NCBI RefSeq assembly: GCF_003318165.1
Contig: NZ_QOCB01000028.1
Span: 1 to 36,410 of the forward strand
Length of the DNA stretch: 36,410 bases
From: Psychromonas sp. B3M02
GTDB taxonomy: Bacteria; Pseudomonadota; Gammaproteobacteria; Enterobacterales; Psychromonadaceae
Direction: 5' to 3'
Below the pieces are notes generated by a model. That model was not told where the DNA came from, did no database searches, and was given only the letters and a program-made list of their open reading frames with translations. The translations under genes and the position numbers were made by a program. Shown in pieces: positions 8,764 through 17,054 of the stretch (its first letter is position 1; each line of letters starts with the position of its first letter).

Positions 8764-9305
8764 TTTTGCACCTTTTTCAATATGGCATATACGCTTTTTC
8801 TATAAGATTCGGCTAATTTTTTGGTGCCAGGACTATGGTATCTGCCAGTGGCTTCATACCATCCATTTGTCTTACTACGCTTTCTTTCTGTTGTTAATAT
8901 AATTGCGGCAGCATTCATATTATTTATTGGGTCTAAAGCCTGCTCTGGTGATGTGAACTTATCGTAGTGAGATTGCCAATGAATTTGAAATAAACCTATA
9001 TCAACACTGCATTTGTCTAATAAGGCTTTTTTTAAAGCATCGGCAGCCTCTTTTTGAGAGTTGAAATATTTACCCTTACCACAAATATTTAAAGTCCAGG
9101 GCCAAGGTAAACCAATCTTTGGTCTTCTACTTTCCTGCATCGCTATTGAATAATATAACTCTTCAGGTATTTGATAATGAGCTGCTATTTTTTTATAGAA
9201 AGGCGGTATTTCAACCGCTTTTATATATGAAGAAAACAAAACAAAAAAAGAGATATTAATTAACAAAGTCGAATAATAGATCATCCCGCGATATGTAAAT
9301 TGCAT
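8760..9305 (-). CDS. lytic transglycosylase of the transfer system (SLT domain, VirB1-like)
   Basis: This 181-residue exported murein hydrolase opens the cell wall for the secretion channel. A hydrophobic signal lies at about residues 8-29. The SLT fold follows, with the probable catalytic glutamate in 'YSIAMQESRRP', then 'CSVDIGLFQIHW' and 'NNMNAAAIIL', and ending in 'ATGRYHSPG'. The ATG at 9305 has a good ribosome site (AAGGAG, 8 bases upstream), so the 50-bp overlap with the preceding gene is real. M8 is a weaker alternative start. Confidence 0.92.
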   Translation of the reverse strand: MQFTYRGMIYYSTLLINISFFVLFSSYIKAVEIPPFYKKIAAHYQIPEELYYSIAMQESRRPKIGLPWPWTLNICGKGKYFNSQKEAADALKKALLDKCSVDIGLFQIHWQSHYDKFTSPEQALDPINNMNAAAIILTTERKRSKTNGWYEATGRYHSPGTKKLAESYRKSVYAILKKVQK

Positions 9306-9978
9306 AGTCTTTGTCTCCTTGAATTATTTTCATTATTTCAGGCATTATATTTAAAGTTACCTTTCCTAGTTGAACGTCTTTAACTTTGATGTTGCTTTTG
9401 TTGGCCCAAGCGTTTAATTCATCTTCATTTAAATCGGATACATATATATCGGTTGGGTTTTTAGGAAAGTTAGCGGTTGTTATTAAGTCGTTAAGTAACT
9501 TTCCTGAACAATCAGCGCAGTCAGGACTAATAAAAACAACAAACCGATCTGTTGGTTTAATATAGTTTTCGTTATTTTCAAATAACAAGCCTGTGTTGAT
9601 AATCGGTTGGGGATATTTTTGATTAAATATTTCTCTGTAAAGTTGTGACGTAGCCAAGTCTTTTTCTGTACTGTCATAAACTAAGTCCGCGTAGATAGAT
9701 AAATAATGCTTTTTTTCATCTAAGTCTTCAGCCTCTAAAGCTAACGCTAAAGGTGGTGCTATACCTGGAGAGAAAGTACCTCTTGGCCCATTAACAACTT
9801 TTTGGTATTTTTCCATATCAGATATAGTTAAACCCCAGGCGTTTTTTGTACTTTTGTTTACGGAGTGTTGGGGTACTTCTATGCTTGAATTTTTAAGGGT
9901 CAATTCTTCTGTTTTTGTCGTAGCAGAAAAAGCATTTAAGCTAAAAGCTAGTGATAACGTAAATATTAATATTTTCAT
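9256..9978 (-). CDS. integrating conjugative element protein with CxxC motif (TIGR03759, PFL_4693 family)
   Basis: This 240-residue exported protein has a signal peptide ending near NAFSA. The N-terminal half carries 'WGLTISDMEKYQKVVNGPRG' and 'PPLALALEAEDLDEKKHY', the family hallmark. The C-terminal half looks thioredoxin-like, with 'VVFISPDCADCSGKLLNDL', a CADC pair suited to disulfide or thiol chemistry in the periplasm. It overlaps its neighbours on both sides by a few to 50 bases. Confidence 0.85.
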   Translation of the reverse strand: MKILIFTLSLAFSLNAFSATTKTEELTLKNSSIEVPQHSVNKSTKNAWGLTISDMEKYQKVVNGPRGTFSPGIAPPLALALEAEDLDEKKHYLSIYADLVYDSTEKDLATSQLYREIFNQKYPQPIINTGLLFENNENYIKPTDRFVVFISPDCADCSGKLLNDLITTANFPKNPTDIYVSDLNEDELNAWANKSNIKVKDVQLGKVTLNIMPEIMKIIQGDKDYAIYISRDDLLFDFVN

Positions 9979-10616
9979 AAACTAACACTCTCTATTTTCC
10001 CTGATGCATGAATAAAAGTTACTGTATTTAAATCTATGCTTAGTACCCCCCAACCGTCACCAATTCCTTCTTTTTCTGTTACTGTCTTATATCCATTTTT
10101 AGCTGAATAAATAACAGCCACATAAGAGGAACCCCACTTGTTTATGTTTGAAACTGAAATTTTTGGTGAAGGAGTGATAATTTTTTTTCTTTTGGGTTTT
10201 GCTTTTGTTGCTGTATTGATTTTATGTTTAATATTTACTTCTTTTTTTACACTTAATGATTCTATTTTCTTTAATCTATCTAAAACGGAATTTAATGATT
10301 CATCGATAATTTTAATATCGTTTTCAGTGTTTTTTTGGGCTTCATTTAAAGGTTGGTACTTTGAATTAACTTCATTTCTTAATTCAGTTATTTCATCGCG
10401 AATAGACTGTATTGCTAAATTATTACCTTCTAATTTACTTTTAAATGAATAGATTAAAGAATTTAAGTTTTCTTGCTTGGTGGTTAGATTTAAAACTTGT
10501 TGTTGAAGTTCGTTAAATGATTTTTGAGAAGCGAATTGTGTCTTTGGCTCCTCTTTAGAGCAGCCGGTTATTAGGGAGCTAAGTAATAATGATGCGATAA
10601 GCGTGGAATTTTTCAT
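9975..10616 (-). CDS. coiled-coil transfer lipoprotein with PilP-like C-terminus
   Basis: This 213-residue protein has an N-terminal lipoprotein signal (LLLSSLITGC, Cys at ~19) and a long coiled coil at about residues 30-120. A basic linker leads to a small C-terminal domain, 'WGSSYVAVIYSAKNGYKTV…GDGWGVLSIDLNTVTFIHASGKI'. That domain resembles the PilP/TraP-type beta domain of pilus and secretion systems. It lies between the PilL-like gene and the TIGR03759 gene and overlaps both by 4 bases. The exact family is not recognised. Confidence 0.7.
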   Translation of the reverse strand: MKNSTLIASLLLSSLITGCSKEEPKTQFASQKSFNELQQQVLNLTTKQENLNSLIYSFKSKLEGNNLAIQSIRDEITELRNEVNSKYQPLNEAQKNTENDIKIIDESLNSVLDRLKKIESLSVKKEVNIKHKINTATKAKPKRKKIITPSPKISVSNINKWGSSYVAVIYSAKNGYKTVTEKEGIGDGWGVLSIDLNTVTFIHASGKIESVSL

Positions 10617-11275
10617 GATAAAGGCACTCCAATTACAGATCCTGAAATTAAATGATTAGGATTGTTATTGATAAATGCTGATGGGTTCGTATCTACAATA
10701 TGGTTTATAATTTTAGGGTTATAACCAATTCCAAGATTGATTAATATTTTTGATATAGAGTCACCACTTTTTACAGTGTAAGTAACTATCTTTTTATAAT
10801 TATTGGCAATAGGAGTTATCGCTGTTTTATTTCTGAGCCATGATTTTTTATATAAAGCTACATTGACCGTATTAATTGATTTACTAGAAGACTTAAAGCT
10901 TAGTAACCTTAGTCCCTCATCGTAAACTGGTGTAAACCCACTTCCTGATAAAGTCTTTATTGCATCATCAAGTGTCATAACGCCTAATTTTTTGTGAATT
11001 TCGGGTAACGGCATTTCAAATAAAATATAAGAAATATCATTATCGCTTAAACTGAATCTGTAGCCTGAAGGTGCAATTAATAGTTTTAATGCTTCACCAA
11101 CTTTGGTTATTTGAGGTGGAAATTCAAAATCAACAACAACAAGTAAAGGATTTAGCTGTTGTTGAGTCGGTGTAATGGACACGTTTGTATAACGGCCTAA
11201 TTGTTTATATTCATTTGCATTGGTTTTAGGTAAAAAAAACAAAACCATAACCAATATTGGTATTAATGCTTTCAT
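10613..11275 (-). CDS. PilL-like transfer protein (TIGR03748 N-domain, LysM-like C-terminus)
   Basis: This 220-residue exported protein is first in the long transfer operon. A signal peptide (residues 1-20) precedes 'GRYTNVSITPTQQQLNPLLVVVDFEFP', typical of the PFGI-1-class PilL N-terminal region. Next come a secretin/STN-like segment (residues ~50-125) and 'VTYTVKSGDSISKILINLGIG', which looks like a peptidoglycan-binding LysM. The AGGGGA ribosome site supports the ATG at 11275. The neighbouring 370-bp gap should contain the operon promoter. Confidence 0.85.
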   Translation of the reverse strand: MKALIPILVMVLFFLPKTNANEYKQLGRYTNVSITPTQQQLNPLLVVVDFEFPPQITKVGEALKLLIAPSGYRFSLSDNDISYILFEMPLPEIHKKLGVMTLDDAIKTLSGSGFTPVYDEGLRLLSFKSSSKSINTVNVALYKKSWLRNKTAITPIANNYKKIVTYTVKSGDSISKILINLGIGYNPKIINHIVDTNPSAFINNNPNHLISGSVIGVPLS

Positions 11276-11698
11276 GCTGTAATCCCCTCTAATCCATTTA
11301 AATAGCTAACTTCGAAGTAGTTTTATAGATATGTTTATTACTAGCAACGTTAATGCGTAAATTAAAAAAAGACGGTTTCTTTGATTAACTGAACTGGTTT
11401 TAAAAGGTTATTGCTTTATTGTTATCAGCACAGGGTAATTTATAAGTTGTTATTTCTTATCCTGTGTAACAAGTCTTTGTATGTAACGAACATATAGAAG
11501 TATGTAGGTGGTTTTTTGTAGCTTAATTGTCAAATAAAAGAGAAGTTATAATGTGAAAGGAGATCTATTTTAGGACATTTTAGTTTTTTTAAAAATTTTC
11601 TAAAGTAGATTAAACAAGCAGAGCGCGTTAGGGGTTTCCTGGGAATGAGTGAAGCCGAGGCGATTAAAAAGAGTAAATTGAAAAAAAAGGATAATGTG
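11276..11698. promoter_or_regulatory. divergent intergenic region upstream of the transfer operon and the lipoprotein gene
   Basis: This 423-bp AT-rich gap separates the minus-strand transfer operon from the plus-strand lipoprotein gene, so it must hold both promoters. On the minus strand it contains AAACCGTCTTTTT (about 11370-11382). That is half of the hairpin element seen at 5479-5505, but without the pairing half. No convincing consensus promoter or operator repeat was identified. Confidence 0.4.
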
Positions 11699-12199
11699 AT
11701 GATTTATAAAATAAAATTTATATCTATGGCAACCCTGTTGTTTTTATTGGTTGGATGCGCCATTACTTCGGAGAAAGCTAGCGAATCAGATAAAGAAGAA
11801 ATAAAGATAATAGAAGTACCTGGTAAAAGTCGCGATGAATTATATTCAAAAGTTAATACATGGTTTATTGATACATTTAGTTCTTCTGGCTCAGAAATTC
11901 AACTTAAAGATAAAAATATGGGTAAGATTATTGGCTTGTATAGCCACCTTTATAAAGACGGGCTTTATCAATATCACGTTAAGTCCTTAGTTTCAGTGGA
12001 AGTAAAAGAAGGTAAGGTTAGGATTAAAATCTATAATCCGATGTATGCAGTTATAGGTGATTCGTTGAATGGGTTATATAAAAAGGCTTCTAAATATAAG
12101 ACTGATTTTAATCTTGAAGAAATGAAGAAAACACATGAACAATGGAGTTTATTGATTAATTCTCTATCTGAAAAGTTGAAAGAAAATGATCAATGGTAA
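11699..12199 (+). CDS. DUF4468-like lipoprotein
   Basis: This protein of about 166 residues has a lipoprotein signal (LLFLLVGCAIT). A TBP-like DUF4468-type domain follows: 'EVPGKSRDELYSKVNTWF', then 'SEIQLKDKNMGKIIGLYSH', then a beta strand ending in 'VRIKIYNPMYAV'. I place the start at 11699 (ATG with AAGGA 7 bases upstream) rather than the ATG at 11645, which lacks a ribosome site and would put 18 charged residues before the signal peptide. It is oriented against the transfer operon. The function is unknown; an entry-exclusion or envelope role is conceivable but unsupported. Confidence 0.75.
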   Translation: MIYKIKFISMATLLFLLVGCAITSEKASESDKEEIKIIEVPGKSRDELYSKVNTWFIDTFSSSGSEIQLKDKNMGKIIGLYSHLYKDGLYQYHVKSLVSVEVKEGKVRIKIYNPMYAVIGDSLNGLYKKASKYKTDFNLEEMKKTHEQWSLLINSLSEKLKENDQW

Positions 12200-12403
12200 A
12201 AGTCCCTCAACTACGGGCACATTTGCTGCGCAAATCGCATTAATAAACCGTTGATAACAAAAATACGTTACCAACCGCTTGTTAACACTTGCACACGTAG
12301 TCACTCCTTAATTTATAGATTTTTATTTTTGATCTGAAAATATGCAAAAAAATTGGAAACTAAGTAAACTAATTACAGAATAATTAGCTTACTTACGTTT
12401 ATC

Positions 12404-12505
12404 CTATCTCAACAAAAGATATGTCAAAATCAAAATACAAAGAGAAAAAAACTTACCTTTACTCATTTTATTAATTAAAGTGATTAAGCTAATTAAGTCT
12501 TTCAT
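12404..12505 (-). CDS. 33-residue hydrophobic peptide, type I toxin-like candidate
   Basis: This ORF begins MKDLISLITLINKMSKGK and continues as a hydrophobic segment ending LILTYLLLR. It is preceded by an ideal Shine-Dalgarno GGAGG (12512-12516) with 6-base spacing, the strongest ribosome site in the region. A CCTCC at 12538-12542 upstream in the same transcript can pair with that site, a typical arrangement for type I toxin mRNAs whose translation is blocked by structure. Size, hydrophobicity and context suggest a membrane toxin of a plasmid-stabilising module. No family match is claimed. It could also be a regulatory leader peptide. Confidence 0.45.
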   Translation of the reverse strand: MKDLISLITLINKMSKGKFFSLCILILTYLLLR

Positions 12506-13308
12506 ATTTTACCTCCTTTTTTTTAAAAAAGTTTATAGGAGGCCCTGCACTCAATATTGAAATGCATTTATTACTAATTTAATGTAGTATAGAAGTCGTC
12601 TACTACTTGCATATACTCTTTAAATTATAATTTTTAGGGCCTATTGCTTTGAAATTTGGTAGTCGTCTTTAAGGCGGCCTACCAAAATTTCATTCTAAAA
12701 TTATCTTCATCAATTCATATCCCCCCCTTTTTTTATTAAAAAATAAACATCTAATATAATTATACCATTGAAACCACTATTCTTACTAATGAAAGAATCA
12801 AAACACCCTCTGTAACCTCCAAAATAAGATTGTGAGAGCATTTCGCTGTATGTTACTAACTAACATAAGTGTCAGTAAGCGGCCCTTTAAAGGTATCTTT
12901 ATGCTCCAATATGGGCCATATAATGCAAAAATATACATTACGGCCAGTTTAATGATTTACGTGGAATGGATCACTTGTTAATTTTTATTTTTTACTTATT
13001 TATATTTAATTTTAATTATTAGTATTTTTTAGATTGAAAATCAGTAAAAGAATCATCATTACAATTTTCAATCTGTTTAGTTGGGAAGGGTTGATCTTAT
13101 TGGCTTCTTTATGTTCGCTCTAGGATAAATAAAACAAGCCAAGGCTGTAATTGAAAATGTAATGGATTATTTTGTAGATGAGTGGATATGACTTTGTTTA
13201 AATTGGCCTTGGAATAAGCGCCCCTTTAAAAATAAGTTACAGTGTAACTTTAGATGAGTAGTTTATGTATCATCATTAGCTCTCAGATGCTTTTTATAGC
13301 TATAAAAA
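12506..13308. other. 803-bp noncoding region with structured RNA potential and AT-rich stretch
   Basis: No convincing gene is visible. Inverted repeats include AGGCCCT (12540-12546) with AGGGCCT (12636-12642), and a 12-bp bulged hairpin at 12651-12691 (GAAATTTGGTAG…CTACCAAAATTTC). Another is a perfect 11-bp pair, AGATTGAAAAT (13031-13041) with ATTTTCAATCT (13064-13074). A very AT-rich run lies at about 12975-13030 and a TTACAGTGTAA palindrome at 13237-13247. The first part is probably the 5' region, and possibly the antisense partner, of the small peptide mRNA. Confidence 0.45.
13237..13247. promoter_or_regulatory. TTACASTGTAA palindrome, isolated copy
   Basis: TTACAGTGTAA followed by CTTT, the same 11-bp pseudo-palindrome that occurs at 13741, 13775, 17044, 17447 and 26093. 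It lies just downstream of the ribbon-helix-helix-like gene. Confidence 0.55.
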
Positions 13309-13722
13309 TTAATCTTCATTCTCTTGCGACGCAGAATTAAACATATTGTTAAATTCTTTGTGGATTAAATTATTAATAAAATCGACTGTAGTTTGATCTG
13401 TGTGTACTAGCATTCTATTCAACCTATTTTTATTTTCACCTTGTAGCTCGACTTGTAATCTATTCTTTCCATCCCTAGTTCTTGCTACTCGAAGTGAAAT
13501 AATTAGTTTTTTTAAACCTACTTTAGAAAGATAGATACTAACAAAGTGCTCTATGTCTGAATTACTAACAATGTAATTGCCCTTTAATTTCTCGTAAGCT
13601 CTTTGTGCTACTTTGATATTTAAAAAAGACTTGCCTCCTTCGTTAGCAAAATCAGCCATTTGATTATCAATCCATTTCAACTGTCTTTCGTGAGCAGTTT
13701 GTAACAATTCATTTTTTTTCAT
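13309..13722 (-). CDS. ribbon-helix-helix-like DNA-binding protein, divergent from parA
   Basis: This 137-residue protein has a charged helical N-terminus. The C-terminus fits a CopG/RHH domain: strand 'NRLQVELQGENKNRLNRM', then 'TVDFINNLIHKEF'. It is divergently transcribed from parA across 168 bp that contain two 11-bp and two 22-bp palindromes, so it is the obvious candidate to bind one of those sites. It may be an autoregulator or a partition accessory factor. I do not recognise the specific family. Confidence 0.6.
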   Translation of the reverse strand: MKKNELLQTAHERQLKWIDNQMADFANEGGKSFLNIKVAQRAYEKLKGNYIVSNSDIEHFVSIYLSKVGLKKLIISLRVARTRDGKNRLQVELQGENKNRLNRMLVHTDQTTVDFINNLIHKEFNNMFNSASQENED

Positions 13723-13740
13723 AGCAGTTCTCCATTTTAA

Positions 13741-13860
13741 TTACACTGTAACTTTTTAAGGTGGAAAAGTAAAGTTACAGTGTAATAATCATGTATAGCA
13801 TTTATGATATACAAAGTTGTTGACTGTTTTGATTTTCATGTATAGCATTGAGGATATACA
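13741..13860. promoter_or_regulatory. operator/centromere-like cluster upstream of parA
   Basis: The cluster has two parts. First, TTACACTGTAA at 13741-13751 and the inverse-oriented TTACAGTGTAA at 13775-13785, each flanked by CTTT/AAAG. Second, two copies of a 22-bp imperfect palindrome, TGTATAGCA-N5-GATATACA, at 13792-13813 and 13839-13860. Four sites in 120 bp between divergent DNA-binding protein and parA genes is typical of an autoregulated partition promoter or a parS centromere. Which protein binds which site cannot be read from the sequence. Confidence 0.65.
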
Positions 13861-13890
13861 TTGTTTTAAACATTTATAAAGGAGGTATTT

Positions 13891-14667
13891 ATGGCTCGCA
13901 TAATAATGATAGGAAACAGAAAAGGTGGGGTGCTTAAAACCACCACAACAGTAAACCTTGGTTACGAACTAAGTAAATTAGGGAAGAAGGTATTGGTTAT
14001 AGATTTTGATAGCCAAGCTGATGCTACAAAGTTTTTTACTAGCACTGATAAAGAATTTTATATTGGAAATGCATTACTAGACAGAAAGTTTGATATCGAA
14101 AAAACAATCTATAAGGCAGAAATAAAAGACACAGAGCAGGACAACTTACATTTTATTCCAAGTAGGGGGGGTGATGTAATGACAAAGCTAGATATAGATA
14201 TGATCTCATTGCCAAGACGTGAGGAGAGGTTGAAACTTCAGTTAGAAAAAATCGCAAATAAATATGATTACATTTTAATTGATACTAACCCTGGCACCTC
14301 AGTTCTTGGCCTTAATGCTGTAATGGCGGCAACAGAATACATCTTTCCTACTGAATATAAAGAGCATTCGCTAGATGGGGTTGAAACTCTTTTAGAGCAT
14401 ATTCAAGACGTTAAATTTATAGAGGAAGATGAAATTAAATTTTTAGTTGTTCCAAGTAAAATAGCAAAATCTGAAAAGAGAGCTATTGCATATGGAGAGG
14501 GATATTTAAAAAGTAGATGGGTAGAAAATACATCAAAAACAACTATATGGGCGCGTAGTTTGTTCACTGAAGCTGAATTTGAACATGAACCGGCATCTAT
14601 AACTAACCCAGGTCATGTTGCTGCTAGTTTTTATAAAAAATTAGCTATGGAGGTCGATAATGCTTAA
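13891..14667 (+). CDS. parA: ParA-family partition ATPase
   Basis: This 258-residue protein has the deviant Walker A KGGVLKTT at residues 11-18, Walker A' 'VLVIDFDSQADAT', and 'YDYILIDTNPG' as the Walker B-like motif. It is the nucleoid-bound motor of type I plasmid partition and lacks an N-terminal HTH extension, as in the short type Ib ParAs. A GGAGGT ribosome site precedes the ATG. The stop overlaps the next start (ATGCTTAA), so the two proteins are coupled. Confidence 0.92.
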   Translation: MARIIMIGNRKGGVLKTTTTVNLGYELSKLGKKVLVIDFDSQADATKFFTSTDKEFYIGNALLDRKFDIEKTIYKAEIKDTEQDNLHFIPSRGGDVMTKLDIDMISLPRREERLKLQLEKIANKYDYILIDTNPGTSVLGLNAVMAATEYIFPTEYKEHSLDGVETLLEHIQDVKFIEEDEIKFLVVPSKIAKSEKRAIAYGEGYLKSRWVENTSKTTIWARSLFTEAEFEHEPASITNPGHVAASFYKKLAMEVDNA

Positions 14668-15082
14668 TCCTGAAGAATTAGCTTTGCTTAATGAACTTAA
14701 AGAGAAAATAAAACTTACCCCACAAGAAAAAGCACAAATTAAAGCTTTAGAGAGAAAAAATAAAAAAACTAATAGAAATGCTGCTGAAGATAGAGGGGTA
14801 CAAAGAAACAATGTTTTTTCTACGGAAAGCACAACAAAGGTGAATCCTATCCCAATCAGGTTTTTGGCTATTGAGCGCAACGGTTTAACCAATAGAGGTA
14901 ATGCGATCAAAGATAATAGCTTAGATGATATTTTCGATATATTGGGCCCTAACGGGAAAAGAGATATTAACGAAACAAAGCTCATTAGGGCGGCTGTTTA
15001 TCTTCTTAAAGAAAGAAGCGATATAGAAATATTAAAGGCCATTAAAGCAGTCCAGTTGCAGATGTACAAAGGAAAGTCTTAA
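14660..15082 (+). CDS. ParB-like partner protein of the partition operon
   Basis: This 140-residue basic protein has a coiled-coil-prone N-terminus (residues 1-40), a disordered Asn/Thr-rich middle and a compact C-terminal domain of about residues 60-137 ('PIRFLAIERNGLTNRGNAI…INETKLIRAAVYLLKER'). No full ParB domain is present. Its place directly after parA with overlapping start makes it the likely centromere-binding partner, as with the small non-canonical ParB proteins of type Ib loci. It is not assignable to a named family by eye. Confidence 0.65.
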   Translation: MLNPEELALLNELKEKIKLTPQEKAQIKALERKNKKTNRNAAEDRGVQRNNVFSTESTTKVNPIPIRFLAIERNGLTNRGNAIKDNSLDDIFDILGPNGKRDINETKLIRAAVYLLKERSDIEILKAIKAVQLQMYKGKS

Positions 15083-15104
15083 TGTATATCATTGTTGTTA
15101 TACA
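15083..15104. promoter_or_regulatory. 22-bp palindrome upstream of the methyltransferase gene
   Basis: A variant of the plasmid's 22-bp motif (TGTATATCA-N5-GTTATACA), more symmetric than the other copies. It lies 44 bases upstream of the methyltransferase start and directly after the stop of the ParB-like gene. It could be an operator of a separate methyltransferase promoter. Confidence 0.55.
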
Positions 15105-15148
15105 TTAGTTTTGCGTTCACACAATCGATTTAAATAAGGAAGGCGAAA

Positions 15149-16027
15149 ATGATATCAATTCATAGTTTTTTTTGTGGAGCGGGTTTGTTTGATTACGGGC
15201 TATTAGAGTCAGGATTGGATATAACAAAAGCTTTTGAAATCGATGTGAATGCCTGTAAAACCTATAAGGAAAACATAGGGGATAATATAGATCAGTGTGA
15301 TATATCCAAAAAATTAGTGTTAGGTGGTGAAGAAAGTCATGGGATGGTTTTTACTTACCCTTGTACCAAATACAGTACTATTGCATCGGTTCATGGCAAT
15401 AGGAATGGGGACGAGTTGTTTTTACATGCTCTACGTCATCTCGCTTTAGCCCGTCCCGAATTTTATATTGTTGAGAATGTCCCTGGAATGTCAGCTTTCC
15501 CTATTGTGATGGAGGCTATGACTAAGATGCCCGATTATTATGTTAATGTTTTTTGCCCTGTTCAGGCTCAATTATGGCTCCCACAGCACAGAAATAGGCT
15601 GATCATCGTTGGAACAAAAAGAAGATTTAGCATAAGGCCGCCTAAAAATGCAAAAGCTATAAAATTATCCGAGATATTGGAGAAAGACCCTATTGTGAAA
15701 TTACCGAAAGCTCTTTATCAACGAATGAACGGTGCATATAGGGATTTACCTATCATTTCAGATCCATCCAAGGGGGATATTGCTCCTACTGCATTAGCGC
15801 ATTATAGTCGTGATCGCTCTACTCGTGTTGTTGTAGATAAAAAATTTCCTATGGGTGTTAGACCATACACTGTTCGTGAATACGCTAGGTTGCAAGGAGT
15901 AAGTGATTCTTTTGTTTTTCCTGTCCCTGATACTGAAGCATTTAAGCAAATTGGTAATGGTGTTCCTCCTCAATTTGGCCATTGGGTAGGGAATGAAATG
16001 ATCCGCTACATGAAAAAATCTAGTTAG
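15149..16027 (+). CDS. orphan DNA C5-cytosine methyltransferase
   Basis: This 292-residue enzyme has the ordered C5-MTase motifs. I is FFCGAGL (residues 7-13); IV is TYPCTKYS with catalytic Cys72; VI is ENV at 109-111; VIII is QHRNR at 146-150. Motif IX is in 'TVREYARLQGVSDSF' and X in 'QIGNGVPPQFGHW'. The target-recognition region between VIII and IX is short (about 80 residues), so specificity cannot be guessed. No restriction endonuclease lies nearby. It probably methylates plasmid and host DNA, for protection against restriction or for regulation. The ribosome site AGGAAGG supports the start. Confidence 0.92.
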   Translation: MISIHSFFCGAGLFDYGLLESGLDITKAFEIDVNACKTYKENIGDNIDQCDISKKLVLGGEESHGMVFTYPCTKYSTIASVHGNRNGDELFLHALRHLALARPEFYIVENVPGMSAFPIVMEAMTKMPDYYVNVFCPVQAQLWLPQHRNRLIIVGTKRRFSIRPPKNAKAIKLSEILEKDPIVKLPKALYQRMNGAYRDLPIISDPSKGDIAPTALAHYSRDRSTRVVVDKKFPMGVRPYTVREYARLQGVSDSFVFPVPDTEAFKQIGNGVPPQFGHWVGNEMIRYMKKSS

Positions 16028-16125
16028 GTTATAAATTAACCGGATAAATTATAAATCCAGTTTTAACTCTTAGTAATTATTTAAAGGTGCTAAAAGTAAT
16101 CATCTATAGTGAATAGGGGGTTACG

Positions 16126-16551
16126 ATGTTAAATAGTGAAGAAAAAGTATGGGCAGATAGTCCATCACAAATAATTAATTTGGGTTCGTTTATTTTTCTC
16201 TTTTTGTTTTTTTGGCTTGTAATTCCGCTCTTTATTATAGTGTGGAAGTACTTATCTATAAAGTGTACTCGTTATGAATTAACTAACGAACGACTTAAAG
16301 TTAAATCGGGTATATTGAATAAAAAAATAGATGAACTTGAATTATATAGAGTAAAGGATTACAGGTTAGAAAAACCATTTTTCCTTAGATTGTTTTCAAA
16401 AGGTAACATAATTTTAGATACCTCAGACAAAACACATCCCACCCTTATTTTAAGGGCCATTTCAAATAGCGAAGAGCTATGTGACATACTTAGAACTAAC
16501 GTTGAGTATAGCCGTAAAAAAACAGGTGTAAGAGAAGTTTCAGTGGATTAA
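16126..16551 (+). CDS. bacterial PH-domain membrane protein (YdbS/DUF304-like)
   Basis: This 141-residue protein has one long hydrophobic hairpin near the N-terminus (residues ~18-45). A bPH2-type domain follows: 'CTRYELTNERLKVKSGILNKKIDELELYRVKDYRLEKPFF', then 'GNIILDTSDKTHPTLILRAI'. That pattern is characteristic of YdbS/YdbT-like proteins. The cellular role is unknown. The ATG is preceded by AGGGGG. It sits alone between the methyltransferase gene and an HTH-like gene. Confidence 0.8.
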   Translation: MLNSEEKVWADSPSQIINLGSFIFLFLFFWLVIPLFIIVWKYLSIKCTRYELTNERLKVKSGILNKKIDELELYRVKDYRLEKPFFLRLFSKGNIILDTSDKTHPTLILRAISNSEELCDILRTNVEYSRKKTGVREVSVD

Positions 16552-16608
16552 TCATGCTCACCTTAAAGTTTTTCAGGTTTTATGTAGCGATATAAAAAGG
16601 GCTTTGTT

Positions 16609-17010
16609 ATGGATTATATAAGTCTAGTTATTAGAGAAATTGTTGAAGACTACCAAAAGATAAATAACGAAAAGGCTTTACACTTTATTAATTCAAACCC
16701 TGATTTAAAATTAGTCAGCAGCGGAAAAATAAAACCTCAGATCAGCTTTATCTATGATTTTTGTAAGGCTTTATCTATTGTCCCTTCTGCTTTTTTTTTA
16801 AAAGTAGAGAAAAGCAAAAGGGCCTGGATGGAGGGTTTAGCCGATCAAGAGATAGAACTTTTGGAAGAGTATAAATTGACTGACCCATTCAATGTTTTAA
16901 GGGAAATAAATAATTCGGGAATTAAAATCTTAGATAATCGCTTTACTGATGATCTAATGCTAGAGATTTGCATTAGATTGAACGTAGATATTTATATTGA
17001 TTTTAAATAA
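16609..17010 (+). CDS. putative HTH regulator
   Basis: This 133-residue protein has a central part, 'GKIKPQISFIYDFCKALSIVPSAFFL', that resembles the second half of an XRE-type helix-turn-helix. The rest is unrecognised. The start is supported by AAGGG 8 bases upstream. A 22-bp palindrome begins at the base after its stop codon and an 11-bp palindrome 33 bases further on. It is a possible regulator of the plasmid's palindromic sites. Confidence 0.5.
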   Translation: MDYISLVIREIVEDYQKINNEKALHFINSNPDLKLVSSGKIKPQISFIYDFCKALSIVPSAFFLKVEKSKRAWMEGLADQEIELLEEYKLTDPFNVLREINNSGIKILDNRFTDDLMLEICIRLNVDIYIDFK

Positions 17011-17054
17011 TGTATAGCACTAAAGATATACACGCCTATTTTATTACACTGTAA
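17011..17054. promoter_or_regulatory. paired 22-bp and 11-bp palindromes
   Basis: TGTATAGCA-N5-GATATACA at 17011-17032, followed 11 bases later by TTACACTGTAA at 17044-17054. No gene starts within several hundred bases downstream on the + strand, so this is not an ordinary promoter operator. Confidence 0.6.

Noticed and set aside
10138-10452. 104-residue + strand reading frame inside the coiled-coil lipoprotein gene
   Set aside because: It lies wholly within a supported minus-strand transfer gene with its own signal peptide and overlapping neighbours. The hydrophobic look comes from reading the Lys/Asn-rich gene backwards.
11600-12300. Integron-like gene cassette around the DUF4468-like lipoprotein (GCGTTAGGGG before it, imperfect palindromes after it)
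   Set aside because: The flanks do not give a proper RYYYAAC…GTTRRRY pair and there is no integron integrase.
13792-13860. LexA (SOS) boxes at the 22-bp palindromes
   Set aside because: The half-sites are TGTATAGCA/GATATACA with no CTGT…ACAG framework, so LexA binding is not expected.
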